Positions 1 through 11,974 of a stretch of 64,000 bases of DNA are shown one piece after another. Position numbers and translations under genes: made by a program. The notes below the pieces were generated by a model. It had not been told where the DNA came from and did not search any database. It worked only from the letters and a program-made list of their open reading frames with translations. The stretch spans positions 310,001-374,000 of the forward strand of contig CANTFL010001426.1 in NCBI GenBank assembly GCA_947650285.1, given 5' to 3'. This DNA is from Hyaloperonospora brassicae. Taxonomy: Eukaryota; Oomycota; Peronosporomycetes; Peronosporales; Peronosporaceae. Positions within the stretch are counted from its first letter, which is position 1. Each line of letters begins with the position of its first letter.

Positions 1-40
1 ATCGCATGACGGATCGCATGACGCGATCGACGATCGAAAA

Positions 41-1149
41 GTGGATCACCGACCTATAAGTGTCATGCTCGTAATTCATACGATTCACGAACGCACGACG
101 GCCGACGGGGCAGGCGATCGGTCGAAGAAAGAGGCCGAACCTTTACCAGATGTAAGCTTGACGAAGATTCATGTACGGAGGATGACCGAATTGCGGGAGA
201 ATTGTACGTCGCTACCTATCGTCATGAAAGCAAGGAGCGGTACACCTAGGATGTGGATCAGCACATGGCGGTACTGCCCGACATTGTTACGCCCACTGCT
301 GAAGTTGCTATCGACGATATTCAGGTAGGCGATCCTGACATACCGCTAACTGATGACCAAGAAAGATTACGGCAACTGATCTTGAGAAACAAGTACCTTC
401 TTATTGGTAAAGGAAAACACTCCCTCCAGCTGCACGAGGAGCTATATGCATTGTTGATGTGGGAAAAGGGAGCCCGATCAAGCAGAGAGTACGGCCAGTA
501 GCGCCCAAGTTTCGCGAAAAATTAGCGGATTTGATTAAAGGACTGCTATCGGCCAAGAATTTTCGACCTTCCAAATCACCTTGGGCCTCGCCGAATGTCG
601 TTACCATTAAGAAGAATGGCGAGGACATTCGATTGTGCATCGACTATCGACGGGTAAATCAGTTGACAAGGCCGATGGTGTACCCAATGCTATTGATCAA
701 TGAACTAATACAATCCCATGGACAAAGCGATGTGGTACTGCCCGCTGGATATGGCAAGTGGGTGTTGGGTGGTGGAGATGACAGAACGAGCAAGAATTAT
801 TTCAGCATTCATCACGCCGTCAGGCTTATTTGAGTGGCTAAGGATGCCGTTTGGGTTGAAAAACGCCCCACAGATGTACCAACGCCTGATCGGCAATGCA
901 TTGTATGGATATATGAAGATCGGTGCTGATCCGGACGTCTTCTCTACGGAATCGTCCAAACGGATCAACGTGTTCACAGAAGGAGAGCCGGACATCAGTC
1001 AGACACCTTCTATGCTAGGTCGAAGATCGTACATCGATGACATATTGATTCCAGCTACATTGTGGGCCGATTTGTATGAAAGAGTGAATAAAATGCTACG
1101 TATATGCGACAAGTGGAATTTGTCGATCAGCTTGACCAAACGTTTTTGA
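41..1149 (+). pseudogene. family A pol: linker and reverse transcriptase, frameshifted
   Basis: The RT palm is readable in two frames. From about 459 the frame gives KFREKLADLIKGLLSAKNF, then SPWASPNVVTIKKNGEDIRL and CIDYRRVNQL; near 718 the frame moves by one and gives motif A (LDMASG), FGLKNAPQMYQRLI and the catalytic YIDD box around 1030-1041. The break lies between NELIQSHGQ and MWYCPLDMASG. The stretch before 459 is the protease-RT linker in several frames. The catalytic residues survive in sequence, but no single frame joins them, so the protein cannot be made as one chain unless the frame slips. The inverted copy at 42720-43883 carries the same first frameshift. Confidence 0.88.
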
Positions 1150-1812
1150 GGTCGGCGCAAGATGGATTATATCGGTCATCAAGTATCAATCGCTGGACTC
1201 AAAGCCCACCCACAGGACCTCGGGTCGCTGGTCAACATTACGTTTCCTCGAACGCTGCGGTCGCTGCGGTCGCTGCAGTCGTTTTTAGAGAATTTGAATT
1301 ACTACAGCCGATTCATTGAAGACTTTGCAATAGACGCATAAGTGCTCTACGAATTACGCGAAGCATATTTCCACGAAATTCGCCGCATTGAAGAGATGGA
1401 GTCACAAATGTTGAGTAAAAAGAGAGTTGACGATCGCAACGATCAAGGTGACAGCGTTCCACTTCGTGTTGGTCTTATAGGGGGCGATACAAAAGTGGAC
1501 GATCGCAAAGATCAAAGTGAAAGCTATCCAGATTATATCGGTCTTACAGAGGTCGATTCGAAAGTGAACGGTCGTAAAGACCGTGACAGAGATCCAGGTC
1601 GTGGCGATGTTACCCGAAGCGATCCGAAAGTAGACGATCGCAACGATCAAGGTGACAGCGATCCAGATCGTGTCTGTCGTTCAAGGGGCGATCCATCGTC
1701 TTCTTGTCTTAAAGAGGACGACCGGAACTCAACGGACAGAAGTCGATGGGAGAAGGCGATTTTTTCGTTTAACATTTTGAAGTATAAGATCGCTAAGACT
1801 CCAATTCTTTAA
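1150..1812 (+). pseudogene. family A pol: RT thumb and repeat-bearing spacer
   Basis: After the palm the frame reads MDYIGHQVSIAGL, then NYYSRFIEDFAI, as in the RT thumb of gypsy elements, and meets a TAA just before VLYELREA near 1339. The next open stretch (1342-1812) has four tandem units of 69, 69 and 66 bp, starting near 426+1000, 1495, 1564 and 1630, each opening with V-D/N-D/G-R and rich in D, R and S. It ends WEKAIFSFNILKYKIAKTPIL, which leads into the gypsy RNase H. The repeats sit exactly between RT and RNase H and are highly charged, so they look like a flexible linker. The inverted copy holds the same repeats at 42.06-42.53 kb. Confidence 0.75.
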
Positions 1813-1823
1813 CATTTTGATCC

Positions 1824-2289
1824 GGATTGCCCTCCAGTGATCGTGGTCTATGCTAGCAAATGGGCAGTATCGGCATCTTTGCTACAAGAACACGATGGAG
1901 TATACTGGCCTGTAACTTACACTAGCAGAACGCTAAAACCTACCGAGATTAACTATGGAACGGGGGAGAAAGACGTTTTAGCTCTGTTGCGCATCCTGGA
2001 TATCGTCTAAACTATGTTGGTTGCACGAGAGATCAAGGAAGTCACACTTTATTCAACGTTGGCCTGGCTGGTACAATCTTTCGGCCTGAATGAGAGGCTA
2101 AGGAGATGGGCAGCGTTGCTATCATATAAGATCCTGGAGATCAAAAAGTGTAAAAAGGGAGCAGATGAGATCCTGGGTAGACTCGCTGCCAGTATAACCA
2201 GGCGCGAAGAGGTGGACGAGATGTTGATCGCGATCGCCCCTCATAAAACGCCGAAACATACTACAAATATGCCAACACCAACGGTGTAG
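1824..2289 (+). pseudogene. family A pol: degenerate gypsy-type RNase H (first of two)
   Basis: The fold signature of a gypsy RNase H is clear: VVYASKWAVSASLLQEHDG, VTYTSRTLKP, INYGTGEKDVLALLRIL and, after a TAA at 2008, MLVAREIKE and STLAWLVQSFGLNERLRRW. The acidic residues are not kept. The usual DAS box is YAS, the E of the KE(V/L)LA box is D, and the TDH(A/S) box reads TLYSTL. Family B in this same window keeps CDAS, KELLA and YTDHASL at these sites. This domain is therefore probably a structural tether and not an active nuclease, as in the connection domain of retroviral RT. The TAA is shared with the inverted copy. Confidence 0.78.
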
Positions 2290-2304
2290 AAGGGTGAAAG
2301 TATT

Positions 2305-2745
2305 TGTTTGGTCAGTTTTGATGGATCGGCTCGGACCAAACGAAAAGGCGGGTCATATAGCGCAATAGTGTGGAAGATCTCAAAATGGAAGATACTGACT
2401 GCTGCAGACGAACATGCGACGGATATGACTGTGAACGAGGCTGAGTACCGTGGATTGCTACTAGGTTTCGATCTTTTTGCCAATCAAACGCGGGGGTGCT
2501 CATCATTCGTGGCGATTATAACTTATTGATCCGGCAGATGCGCGGAGAAATCGATTGCAAAGCGCCCGGAATACAGTTGCTACGTCATAAGGCGATGGAG
2601 AAACTACGGTCGTAACCTATCCACGAATTGCTACGCATGAAGAGGGACTGGAATCAGAGTTCCGATGGACGGACAAGCAACGCTTTACAACAAGAGAAAG
2701 GCACGATGACTTTATACGATCATGATCGTCAATATTTACATTCAT
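2305..2745 (+). pseudogene. family A pol: second, archaeal-type RNase H
   Basis: A second RNase H follows the first. Its boxes are VSFDGSARTKRKGG (first Asp), NEAEYRGLLLGFD (Glu), IIRGDYNLLIRQMRGE (second Asp, one frame over) and MKRDWNQSSD (last Asp). These match the archaeal/plant-type RNase H fold and not the gypsy type, and all the acidic positions are present. A frameshift lies between NQTRG and VLIIRGD near 2495, and this copy has a private TAA near 2614 where the inverted copy has TGG. Such a double RNase H is known from plant Tat elements and has been reported, as I recall, in oomycete gypsy elements. Confidence 0.8.
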
Positions 2746-2850
2746 AAAACCGGTTGGACCAGTTATTGACACCCAAATGTGTCGATCGGGTCGTAAGATT
2801 ATCTGCCCGTCCCTAGATCGGCCGCAAGGAGATGACGATCACCTGAAGTA

Positions 2851-4200
2851 ATGCAAGAGAAAGTCGTTCAGAGGATCAGAATCAAGAGAATCAAGCAAGC
2901 ACAGGAAGAAGAGAGTTGGATCGCCAACTTGAAGGAATACCTGATCGGGGACATAGCGAAGCTGAGTATTGAAGAAGCGAAACTATGTGCTCGGATCGAG
3001 TCCGAATATGATGTAGACGAGAGCGGACTATTGATTTTCTATCATCGATCAACGGAAGATCCGTATAATCGGGTGGTGTTGGTTTGTTTGGTGATACCAG
3101 AACTACTGCAGCAAGATTTCCTACACCACTACCACGCCAGTTTGGAGGGTGGCCACCAAGGGATAGGTCGGACGTACCAACGAATACGGTCTAACTTTCA
3201 CTATAGATGAACTAATCGGAGCTTCCAGAATTACGTAGGAGAATTTGTTGATTGCACGACGCGAAAAGGAAAGCCTGTCCATCGCGGCGAGTCTCCGGGG
3301 AATGTCCAAGCCACCTACCCGTTTCAAATTATTGCGATGGATCACATTCCATCGTTGCCGCGATATTATAAAGAAAACACCGAGTTGTTGATGTGGGTGG
3401 ATCTGTTCTCAGGGTAGGTGATCGCTAAGGCGAGTTACTCCAGAGCTTCACAAACGATCGCTGAGAGTGACGAGTAGTGTGTTTTTCGAAGATTTGGAGC
3501 TAGTGAAACGATCCGCTACGATCGAGAGCCAGGGTTCGTGTCCGACTTCTTCCGAGCGTTCAATCGGATCGCGGGTCAGAAACAGCGTGCTACTATGGCA
3601 TATCGACCCCAACTGAATGGAACAGCAGAAATAATGGTCCAAACCCTGACGAGAGCGTTGAAAATTACGTCACGGACACGAATTAGAAGGATTGGGACGA
3701 ATACGCCGAGAGGTTGACGTTCGCCATGAATCCGGCACAGGATCGTGTGCGAGGAGATAAGCCATTCTACCTGATCCACGGTTGGGACCCACGATCGACG
3801 ATGAAAGGGACTTTGCCTTTGGTAAGCACCAAACGACGAGACCGAGAACGCCGAAGATGGCGATATCATGTATAGCGTCAGTACCAGCGAGAGAAGTCAT
3901 TAACGATCGGCTACGGATCGCGATCCAGGATCGAGCCGATCGACACAACCCTGAGGAAGGATCACATGCGATCGAGGTTGGGTCGCAAGTATGGCTCTAT
4001 TTGGATCGAGTGAAAGAAGGATACGCCCAAAAATTGCACACATGTGGCGTGGACCATTCCGAGTAAGGAAATTATGCGGAAGACAAGCGGTGCGGTTGGA
4101 AGTTCGGGTACTCCGTACCGATTGTTCCCACTGGTACATATATCGAAGCTTAAACGAGTAAAGAACTTACCGGATCGACCGAGAAACCAGTGCATGTTGA
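2851..4200 (+). pseudogene. family A pol: integrase, decayed
   Basis: The segment 2851-3210 is open and ends with the zinc-binding HHCC region (HHYHASLEGGHQGIGRTYQR). Downstream, in changing frames, come an IIAMDH-like first Asp with WVDLFSG near 3335-3415, DREPGF near 3522-3540 (second Asp) and NGTAE near 3615 (Glu), which together form the DDE triad. The C-terminal part reads VWLYLDRVKEGYAQKL near 3990 and YRLFPLVHISKLKRVKNL near 4120-4170. Several frameshifts and stops break the chain. It would insert element cDNA into the host genome; this copy cannot code an intact enzyme. Confidence 0.82.
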
Positions 4201-4284
4201 GGAGGTGGATCGCCTCGATTTTGACGAAACCATGCTGCCGGAAGACAGTTGGAAACGCACGTTAGATGAAGATGAATTCGACTT

Positions 4285-4422
4285 GAGAAGATATTGGATG
4301 TGCGATCCGGCAGGAAGACTCGTTTTGGCACAGTGCAACGCCAGTATATGGTGCAATGGAAGGGATCGGTCGATCCGACATGGATAGACGAGGTCGACTT
4401 GAACTGTGGAGCCTTGCTGTAA
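4285..4422 (+). pseudogene. family A pol: chromodomain-like C-terminus
   Basis: In the frame starting with GAG at 4285 the sequence reads EKILDVRSGRK, then QYMVQWKGSVDPTWIDEVDL, with the aromatic cage pattern typical of chromodomains (Y-hydrophobic-V-x-W-K-G, then T-W). It ends at a TAA at 4420-4422, after which the same frame continues EFDRDRVSKNRFEVPQPHE, so the stop is probably a broken Tyr codon. The inverted copy has the same stop. A chromodomain would target integration to chromatin with specific histone marks. Confidence 0.68.
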
Positions 4423-4714
4423 GAGTTTGATCGCGACCGAGTCAGCAAGAATCGCTTCGAGGTGCCGCAACCACACGAAACGGCGGTGGATGAATAGCCG
4501 ATGTGTCATATCGGAATTGGCCTGCAAGAAGGTTGCAGAGGAGGTACTGGGGGAGAAGTGATGTGTGGCGATCCAGGTATTGAAGCCCGATTGCAGTGGA
4601 TCTAAATGACAAAAAAGCAAATGAGATGAATTTATGTGACGATTTGACGAAGAAAAGAAAGATGGAGATATAAACTGAACGATTAAATAAAGATACTGCC
4701 TGGATCGCCATGGA

Positions 4715-7287
4715 CTACTTTGGAATAAACTTACCGGTCAGACGGGCGATCGACGACCCTGGGTCATCCTCAATGCGGGATCGAAACTGGTTTCGCCAGG
4801 GTTCAGCTGAATCCAAGCACGCCAGCTTAGAGATTAGATCGGGAACGCTCTTCTGCGGATCGTTAAGACCCAAATACGAAGGACGAATCTCGACCGGAGA
4901 AGGAAGATTCATAAAGAACGGATTCAGCAGCAAGTCCAGGTCACAGTGTTTGTCGATCATACCCTGAAGCATGAAACGCAAAAGCTTTTTCACCGGGTAC
5001 GGATCGCGATCACCGCTGTTTGCGCTGCTTGTAAAGCTGCGCCAGCCGCGGATCGCGATCGAGCTGCTCGATCGGCAGATATACGGCTTAGGTAGCTTCC
5101 CAAAGAACCTGTCGATGCCGGGTCTCAAAGGAGCGGTACATGGATGCCAACTCTGCGATCTAACCAGTCTCATGATAAGAGACCGGTGTGACTTGGCTCT
5201 GGTATTGGTTCTAAGGCTCTTGCCGGTACAACGTTACCACTTGTGTCAAAGTAAACAGCCGTGGAATGCACTCTGATTTAGGCGGAGCATCGTTGGATTG
5301 AGGCGCATTGATGCTGGAAGATAGAAAGATGTATTCTTTCGGCCGCGTCAGGTACCTGAATAGGGTATCCACGTCCAGTTCTGCCACGCAGGTCAAGCTG
5401 ACACGACGGGCCGACCACGGGTGTACGTGGTGGTGGTACCAGGGTACCAGATCTCGGTAACCGGGAAACCATTCAGCACGGGGTACCCGAGTCGGAGCCA
5501 AACGGTCGTACTCAGCGGGCGGAAGCAGGGCATTCTCGGCATCCCGCACGTCGCTGGTCATGCTGACCTATCCGTCGAAGTCGATCAATGCTTCGCCAAA
5601 GAGATTCACCTTCGAGACTCGGTGCTTTGCAGGTGGTGCGGATCTACTCAAAAGTGGGGGCGATCCAGACTCGGGAATTGGGGAAACCACTTGAATTGGG
5701 GAAGATGTCGATACGGAAGAAGGCGGAGCTTTCCTCGGCGATCCACGACGCCGCAACAAGAATCGAGATACAGACAAGGCGGCCAGAGTGTCTTCTTTGG
5801 AAGAGTCGAACGGATCTGTACCGGAGAGCGGCGGAATGCTGGCTGAGAGCTTCTGGGCCCTTTACTTCCGGTTTGGGATGCAAATCGCTTTTTACTCGCG
5901 TTGCATTGAGTTGAAGTAGTCCGTGCGGATTCTGACGTCGTTTTAGACTCGTCAGAGCGAGTTGATGGGAAAGACTGCGCAGAGACGCGAGGTGCTCTGG
6001 TTTGGAAAGCGGATCGTTTTGTACTCGCTGTCCCTTGGGTCGAGGTAGTCTAGGCCGATCATGACGAACCTTTCGACTCGTCCGAGCGCGTTAATCTGGA
6101 AGATCGAGCATAGAAGCGGGGCGTTTCATCAGATACGGAAGATTTGGCAGATCGTACTGGTCCAGTGGATCGCGGAAACTCATCAGCTGATTTGGCCAAA
6201 GGTTAATCCGCCAATTTCTTCCCGGATTGCGTCATCTTCGCGGCGCGGGGACGCTTGATTGGGTGATTGGGATCCGTGGACCTGGATCGCTTGCAGGTTG
6301 ATAAGGTAGTAGAAGCCGTAGACAAGATATTTGAAGGAAGGCAGAGTGATCCAGAAGCCAATCGAGCCAAGGTGAGTCCGGATCGTGTCGCGATCGCGAA
6401 CGGCCGAGCAACACTTCTGTTCTCATTCCAATGCTTGAATGCGTAGACGATTCACCTGGGCGTCTCGATCCGCGAGGGCCGATCGTAGCCGCTGCGAATC
6501 CGCCAATACGTGCTCGTGGGCGCGAAGGCGATCTTGAATGTCTTTGACATGTCTTAAACGCTATTCTGGCCGTGTTATGTTTCTCATCAACTGTGATGAG
6601 AGATTCTTGTACTTGGATGCATTGGCTGTTGCAGCTTGGAGATCGCCGCTTTAATTGTGTTCCGCAGCATCCAGGTGCGAAGCCAACTCTTCCACTAGCT
6701 GTTGAGCGATGAACGATTCTCAAAGGCGCCAATCATCAGATTGTATCAATTTCCGTTTGGCTTCTAAGAGGGCCGTCTTGAGCTCTCGGACCACGTGACC
6801 TTGACCCAAACGCCGTATCCAACACCGTCTGGAACTCGTGCAACCTCTTGATCATGTTTTGGCGATCATTCTAGAGGCCGAGACAACGTTGCTGAACATA
6901 GGTCGCCAAGCGCGGGGCGAGCTCGACGTACGATTGCAACTCCGTTTGTAGTCGGTCATTCTGCAGTTTCTGGTCCCGACACAACGCCTCCAACGAGTGG
7001 TATTCTGCAACAACCGCGGCATGGATATCTAGTTGATCGTAGAGCGCTGCGATACCCGCAGTTAATGTATCGCGATACAACAAGGATGCAACGCTCACCC
7101 GAGACGACGGCAACACAACTGGTTCTTTAACGGATGAATCTAGCGGAGGAGGAGAAGGCGGGATCGGGCTATAAGAGTTCAAGGTGGAAAGTGCAGGTGA
7201 TGCAGGAGTCATTAGCGTTCTGGGTCCAAAGTCCATCGATACTGTATGTCGATCGCCAGAGCAGGAGACTATAGTGAAGAAGCGCAA
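4715..7287 (-). pseudogene. family A antisense gene, broken; coiled-coil protein of unknown role
   Basis: This reads opposite to pol and converges with it, with about 290 bp between the 3' ends. Open pieces in order are 7287-6871 (Pro/Ser-rich, then a coiled coil with YHSLEALCRDQKLQNDRLQTE), 6732-6232 (coiled-coil heptads visible in a neighbouring frame), 5883-5568 (Ser/Pro/Arg-rich), 5561-5211 (WFPGYRDLVPWYHHHVHPW, DVDTLFRYLTRP) and 5173-4715 (IDKHCDLDLLLNPFF, SKLACLDSAEPWR). The inverted copy codes nearly the same peptides. Composition and conservation suggest a real former protein of about 850 residues. I do not recognise a catalytic domain. The first open piece starts inside the LTR, so its promoter may lie there. 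Confidence 0.7.
7252..7273 (+). other. candidate polypurine tract before family A 3' LTR
   Basis: A purine-rich stretch (CAGAGCAGGAGACTATA) lies directly before the inferred start of the 3' LTR, where the plus-strand primer of LTR elements normally sits. It is short and interrupted by pyrimidines, so the call is tentative. Confidence 0.35.
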
Positions 7288-8495
7288 AGGAAGAATGACG
7301 GAAGTGTGGATCGTGCTGTCCGCGTTAAGTGCGAGATCGATTCAATCGGTGGAGCGCGTACGGAGATGGGCCCGTTAGCACGGACGATGGTGTCACACAA
7401 CTAAGTGACACGAAATGACTGTGGAAATTATGCAGAGTGACCCACCTAACGGTCAAGAAGAAGTATAGTCAAGGATCGACGATTGAACGATCGTGATCCG
7501 CGATCGAAGGTTTGGATTACCAAGATGCACGAACCGGATCACTCAAGGGGTAACGTCAGCTGGAGTACTGGATCGCTAATGACAATGAAGTGTAGGCGAA
7601 CATGGAAGCAAGCTGGAATAGTGGATCGTCAAGATAATCAAGTGTGTGAAGTTTCGGACGTGACTGCGATCCGACCTTGGATGCCCGATCGAAGATGCCA
7701 CCGATTGACCACGATCTATCCTGGGTGTGTACTGCTGATCGGTGTGGATCACATACCGCGATCCACTCACCTCGCGATCCACGACACCGCGATCCACTCT
7801 ACCGCGATCCACTATGGGGCGGTCCAATACGGAGTATCTGCTGTGGACCACATGAGGTAAGAGATGAATGAAATAGACAGGCGGTGCACAACAGTTGACC
7901 CAGCGAACAGATAGGCATAGTCATAGGGTTCGGATTTGGTTGGTTGGCATTAAACGGATTTAATTTGAAACGAAAGACACGCGTCGACTTTTCCCGGGCA
8001 GTATCTTTGGCCTCCCGTTGAATAGAGAGTCACCCACGTTTCAGCGAGCTTTGCCATTGAATTATTAGACAGGGCGGAACATCAGTTCTCACCCCTCCTC
8101 AACTGCGATAGGACGCAGTGAACCCTACGGTTCATATTCGAGATCGCGAGACGGATCGAGTGGTCAGACGGCACGCGCATCAGTCATACCCTTTGGTTAC
8201 AGGCGACTCTGGGTGAGCGCCCAAGTTACAAGCGATCAAGTGAAGAATTTCCACTCGATCCACCCCACGATTGACCGGGTGGAGAATCCACACCCGTTAA
8301 CGGCTTTCTCTACAATGATCAAGTTCAGCTTCAACCTTAGTACATCAAGAAGAGCGCAACCCGCTCCACCGACGAGTACACAAGGGGAACAAGACAAAAG
8401 TGGAGCACGGACCGGGGCTTCCTCCGTTAGTCGGTCGTCCGGGCGACAGTGAAGAGTCGGGGACACAACGGATTTGTGATCACCACTCCACCACA
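7274..8495 (+). repeat. family A 3' LTR (1.22 kb)
   Basis: Its sequence is the reverse complement of 35351-36597 and of 47505-48818, and the shared 3' end is CCACCACA. The U3 part to about 7.93 kb is almost identical to the LTR at 36 kb, while the U5 part is clearly more diverged. A 15-bp minisatellite based on GTGGATCGCG lies at about 7755-7830 with four units. The TATATATA box seen in the other two LTRs is lost here near 8135 (it reads CATATTCG). Confidence 0.82.
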
Positions 8496-11400
8496 ATTAC
8501 ATGGCTTTTGATATTTATTGCAATAGCAAATTGTACTTTAATATATTTTGGAATCTTCAGTTGGAGAAATGAACAGAATGGCTGAATATAATTACCCGAC
8601 AAATACGAACGTAATGATTTTATTCTGTAAAATATAGTACCGACAAGCCTTTTAATGTGAAGCTGCAAAATTTTCCTATTATTATCATACACAGTCTAAG
8701 CTATGAGAAGATTGATCGCGCGTCAAGGATTGAGTATTCAAGGGACGTAAAGTCGAGACTGACATACATTAGCTCGTTCAGATCGCCTTTTACTGATATG
8801 CGACGTAAAATCACAAGACAATAGACCAAATAGGAGGAGGGACTTACTGTCTGCAAAAGGACAAATGTAAAAAAGCTTTAGGTTGAGATACACTGGTGTT
8901 TTCCACACTACACATTGAATAAATACAGATATAAACCAATAGAAATCACAAGATTATATCTATCGAACAGCTAACGGGTTGAGAAGGAGATTGGAGGTGA
9001 TATGATAGCATCCCTGAGTGACAATATTGTTGTATCATAAGGTAAAAACGAGTGATAAACTTGGATCACAACAAATTTATTTTCACTTGATTGCCGCCGA
9101 CATAATGAATTTTGCTTGGTAAAAAGGAGCCCTTATTACATAAGATCATATAATTATATTACTAAAAATATACTACATGATAGAATGCCGCTTTGAAACG
9201 GCATGCTAGTCGAATAAGAGCGTGCAGATTAATCTTAATTCGCTAGCGGTAAAGTATAAGTAGGAGCTATGCCAAGTCTGATGAGATAAGATCTTGTAAC
9301 AATGGTTGGGTATGCAAGACGAAGACAGATGCGAATGATGTTGTGGATCCTTACAAGTAACACATAATGGCTTAAAGAATCGATCGGTCCATCAACAAGC
9401 ACGCGCTGATACCTAAGCCGGTCATGGACATGACAAAGCGCGATTTTATTTGGAAACTGTCATAAATGTAGCGTGTTCTTGCGCGACATTAGGAAATACG
9501 GAAAACATATGTTAACGCGCCCAGAGAGACAAAATCGACAAACAATTGAATGTTATATACAGGCCATGATTGTGCAAGAGATGGATTCACCGCGGCTTGA
9601 AATTAGGGCACACCGGACAAGTAGTGTTATTCTGACTGCGCAGCCTATATATTCTCCAGTTAGCTAGGAAACTTTAGTCGAAACTACTTAAAGACGATTT
9701 TTGACAAGCACGCTTCGTGTTATTTAAGATAAAAACTTGTCCCTACTTCCAAAATGGACGATATTCGATAAAACGTGTATTTGGCACGTCGAAAATTTAC
9801 TGGTGACAGGAAAACAATAGAAAAATAAAAATTTCGTGTTTATTTTTCTTGGCTACATTACCGATAAATACCTGAAAATTTTATTGACGTTCCTAAATAT
9901 TCATTTTTTACTCTTCCAATACGAAAACGTATAAGATGAATCGACAAGCGTTATTTGATAAAGTTTTTATCAATCATAAGCTACAGAATGCAAAGTCCAT
10001 GAATTAAATATTTAAGATTGAATACATAAATGATGTGCGCGACGTGTAAGGACTGGAAGCGCTATACCGATGCGGATCGTTCGGGATCATCTCTAAAAGC
10101 ACCGTGGACCCACTGCTTCCCTACGGGTGTAGAAAAAGATAAACCGATGACATAACTACTTTAAATTCGGACGCTAATCATACGCGTTTGACTCGTCGCC
10201 GCAAGCCTCATCAATGTCGTACCCGTAAAAAATGAGCTATATTAGTGTGTCGGCCTCTATCGCACTCACACGTGTTCCTACTCTAAAATCTAATAAGACG
10301 ACCTTGCTATATACTAAATCAGCACTACATAGAAGAATTCACCGGTGTACAATTAGTATATCATTACATCTGAAAAATCAACTTCGAACAAGAGGAGCTT
10401 TACTGGAGCCGCATCGTGCAAGAGCGATAAGTCTTATGATGAGTCGCATTTGTGGCTGGTACGCTGATCACGACCCATATATTATTTTTCGGTTCACAGA
10501 GCAACTTACAAGCGCATGCGTCAGAATTTAGCGACTGGCGGCTTGCCAAGCGGATAGTAAAAACCTGAGAAACATGGATGTTAAGCTTCAGCTTAAAAAC
10601 AACTAGTTGCAGATTATTTTGTCGCGAAACTTTCTTGTGACAGCAACGCAAATAAAGAGGGCGATAAAGTCTGTCAAGAATCATTTGGCCGCGGAAATTC
10701 TTTAACAACACATCGTGGTCTGGACGTGCATCATATATACGACCTTTGCATAGTATAAGATCAAAGTATGCTTCTTGCCAGATGCACTATAAAAGACAAG
10801 AACTGTCGATGCTTCAAGAGCTTGTATCTATTTTATAATTCAGTGATGATGGAGAAGATGGAAAAATAAGCGGCAATTCTTCTTACAAATATTGAAGTGA
10901 GCTTACCCGCGCGGAGCACATAGGCAGTGAGCTGACATTATCAATATTTCGCGCAGAAAGGGATCTGAGGATTACCTACGCATTGGCGAAGACGACGCCA
11001 GCTGATTTAATATCGTAAGCATTTAGCGTTGTACGGCTGCGAATGTTAGCGACGCTGTGGTCGATGGGTTGAGGAAAGAATAGTAGCTTAAGTAAGACGG
11101 TAGACTTTTGAATGACGCCAACAGGGAAAAGTGTATGTAAGCAATGTATTTATGACCAGATTTCCAGCCCATGTATTAATGCGATACCGGCACGGATAGT
11201 ACATTAGTGTCAAAAAAGGCACACATTAGAAAAAAAGCCAGCTAAGGTTGGATGAGGATAAATAAAGGAGGTCAAAGAGAACAATATACGCACTTATTCT
11301 TTGCCGCACCACACCCATAGTAGATCTTATATACGTGCATGTGACAGTATCACTGAAATCTGCGAACAGTAATGCAGCCACATTCTGTGCAGCCTTATCA

Positions 11401-11732
11401 GCGCATCGAATGGACTTGTTAGCCATGCAAAAAATTGCTATAGCGCGAAATACCAAATCTGTATTTTCAAATTTGACATATTACGGTTATCTTTATCAAC
11501 GTAGTCAATTATTTGACTATTGCTACATGGGATGAAGGGAAGTTGAGAGTCCGTTTCATAACATTGACATTTAGAAACATTATACTGGACGCGTATCGCG
11601 AGCCGTCGAACCACCAAAGGCTGGTTTAACTTCCGCATGCGTCGGGTATCTCCCCTTCGATACATTTCCTTCTGTTCTCGCCAGGGTCGATGAAGCGGCG
11701 CACTCTATAGGCGCTGCGTTGAAGGGTTTTCA
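8496..11732. other. AT-rich intergenic region, nothing recognised
   Basis: Only short open frames of at most about 103 codons occur, with no recognisable motif and no consistent codon usage. Local AT-rich tracts are common. I see no RNA gene or complete repeat. Confidence 0.5.
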
Positions 11733-11974
11733 TGTTCGTTAGCTATCCGGATAGGCAGAGAGAAGTTATCGAGAGCACTGTGGTAAAAGTTTGTTATCAA
11801 TTATCTTGTGTTATACCTCTACCTTCTTTTCTCGTGTGATCTTTCCTGTCCACTTAGGTAGCAAATGTTGCATATCGTGTCGGGCATTTTATACACCTTA
11901 CAAACACAAAGTCATCGGCCGCATTCACCATCGCCGTCCGGCGCGCTTCCTAAGCGATCGTATTTTTAGCGACA
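11733..11974 (-). repeat. copia 3' LTR
   Basis: The repeat runs from TGTTCGTTAGC to GCGACA and matches 24410-24650 with scattered differences, estimated by eye at about 10 percent. It has TG...CA ends. The divergence marks this as a clearly older insertion than family B. Confidence 0.82.

Larger units (their letters stand above)
1..8495 (+). mobile_element. Ty3/gypsy family A element, 5' part outside window
   Basis: This is the pol half, the antisense region and the 3' LTR of a gypsy element that begins before the window. The order read on the plus strand is a protease-RT linker, RT, a spacer with 23-residue repeats, a degenerate gypsy RNase H, a second RNase H, integrase, a chromodomain-like tail, an antisense gene and the LTR. 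The same sequence occurs inverted at about 43.87-35.35 kb, with paired positions summing to about 43,850-43,870, so the two copies differ by few indels up to about 7.93 kb. It is broken by stops and frameshifts, many shared with the inverted copy. The match to oomycete gypsy polyproteins is from memory of the family, not a search. Confidence 0.9.
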
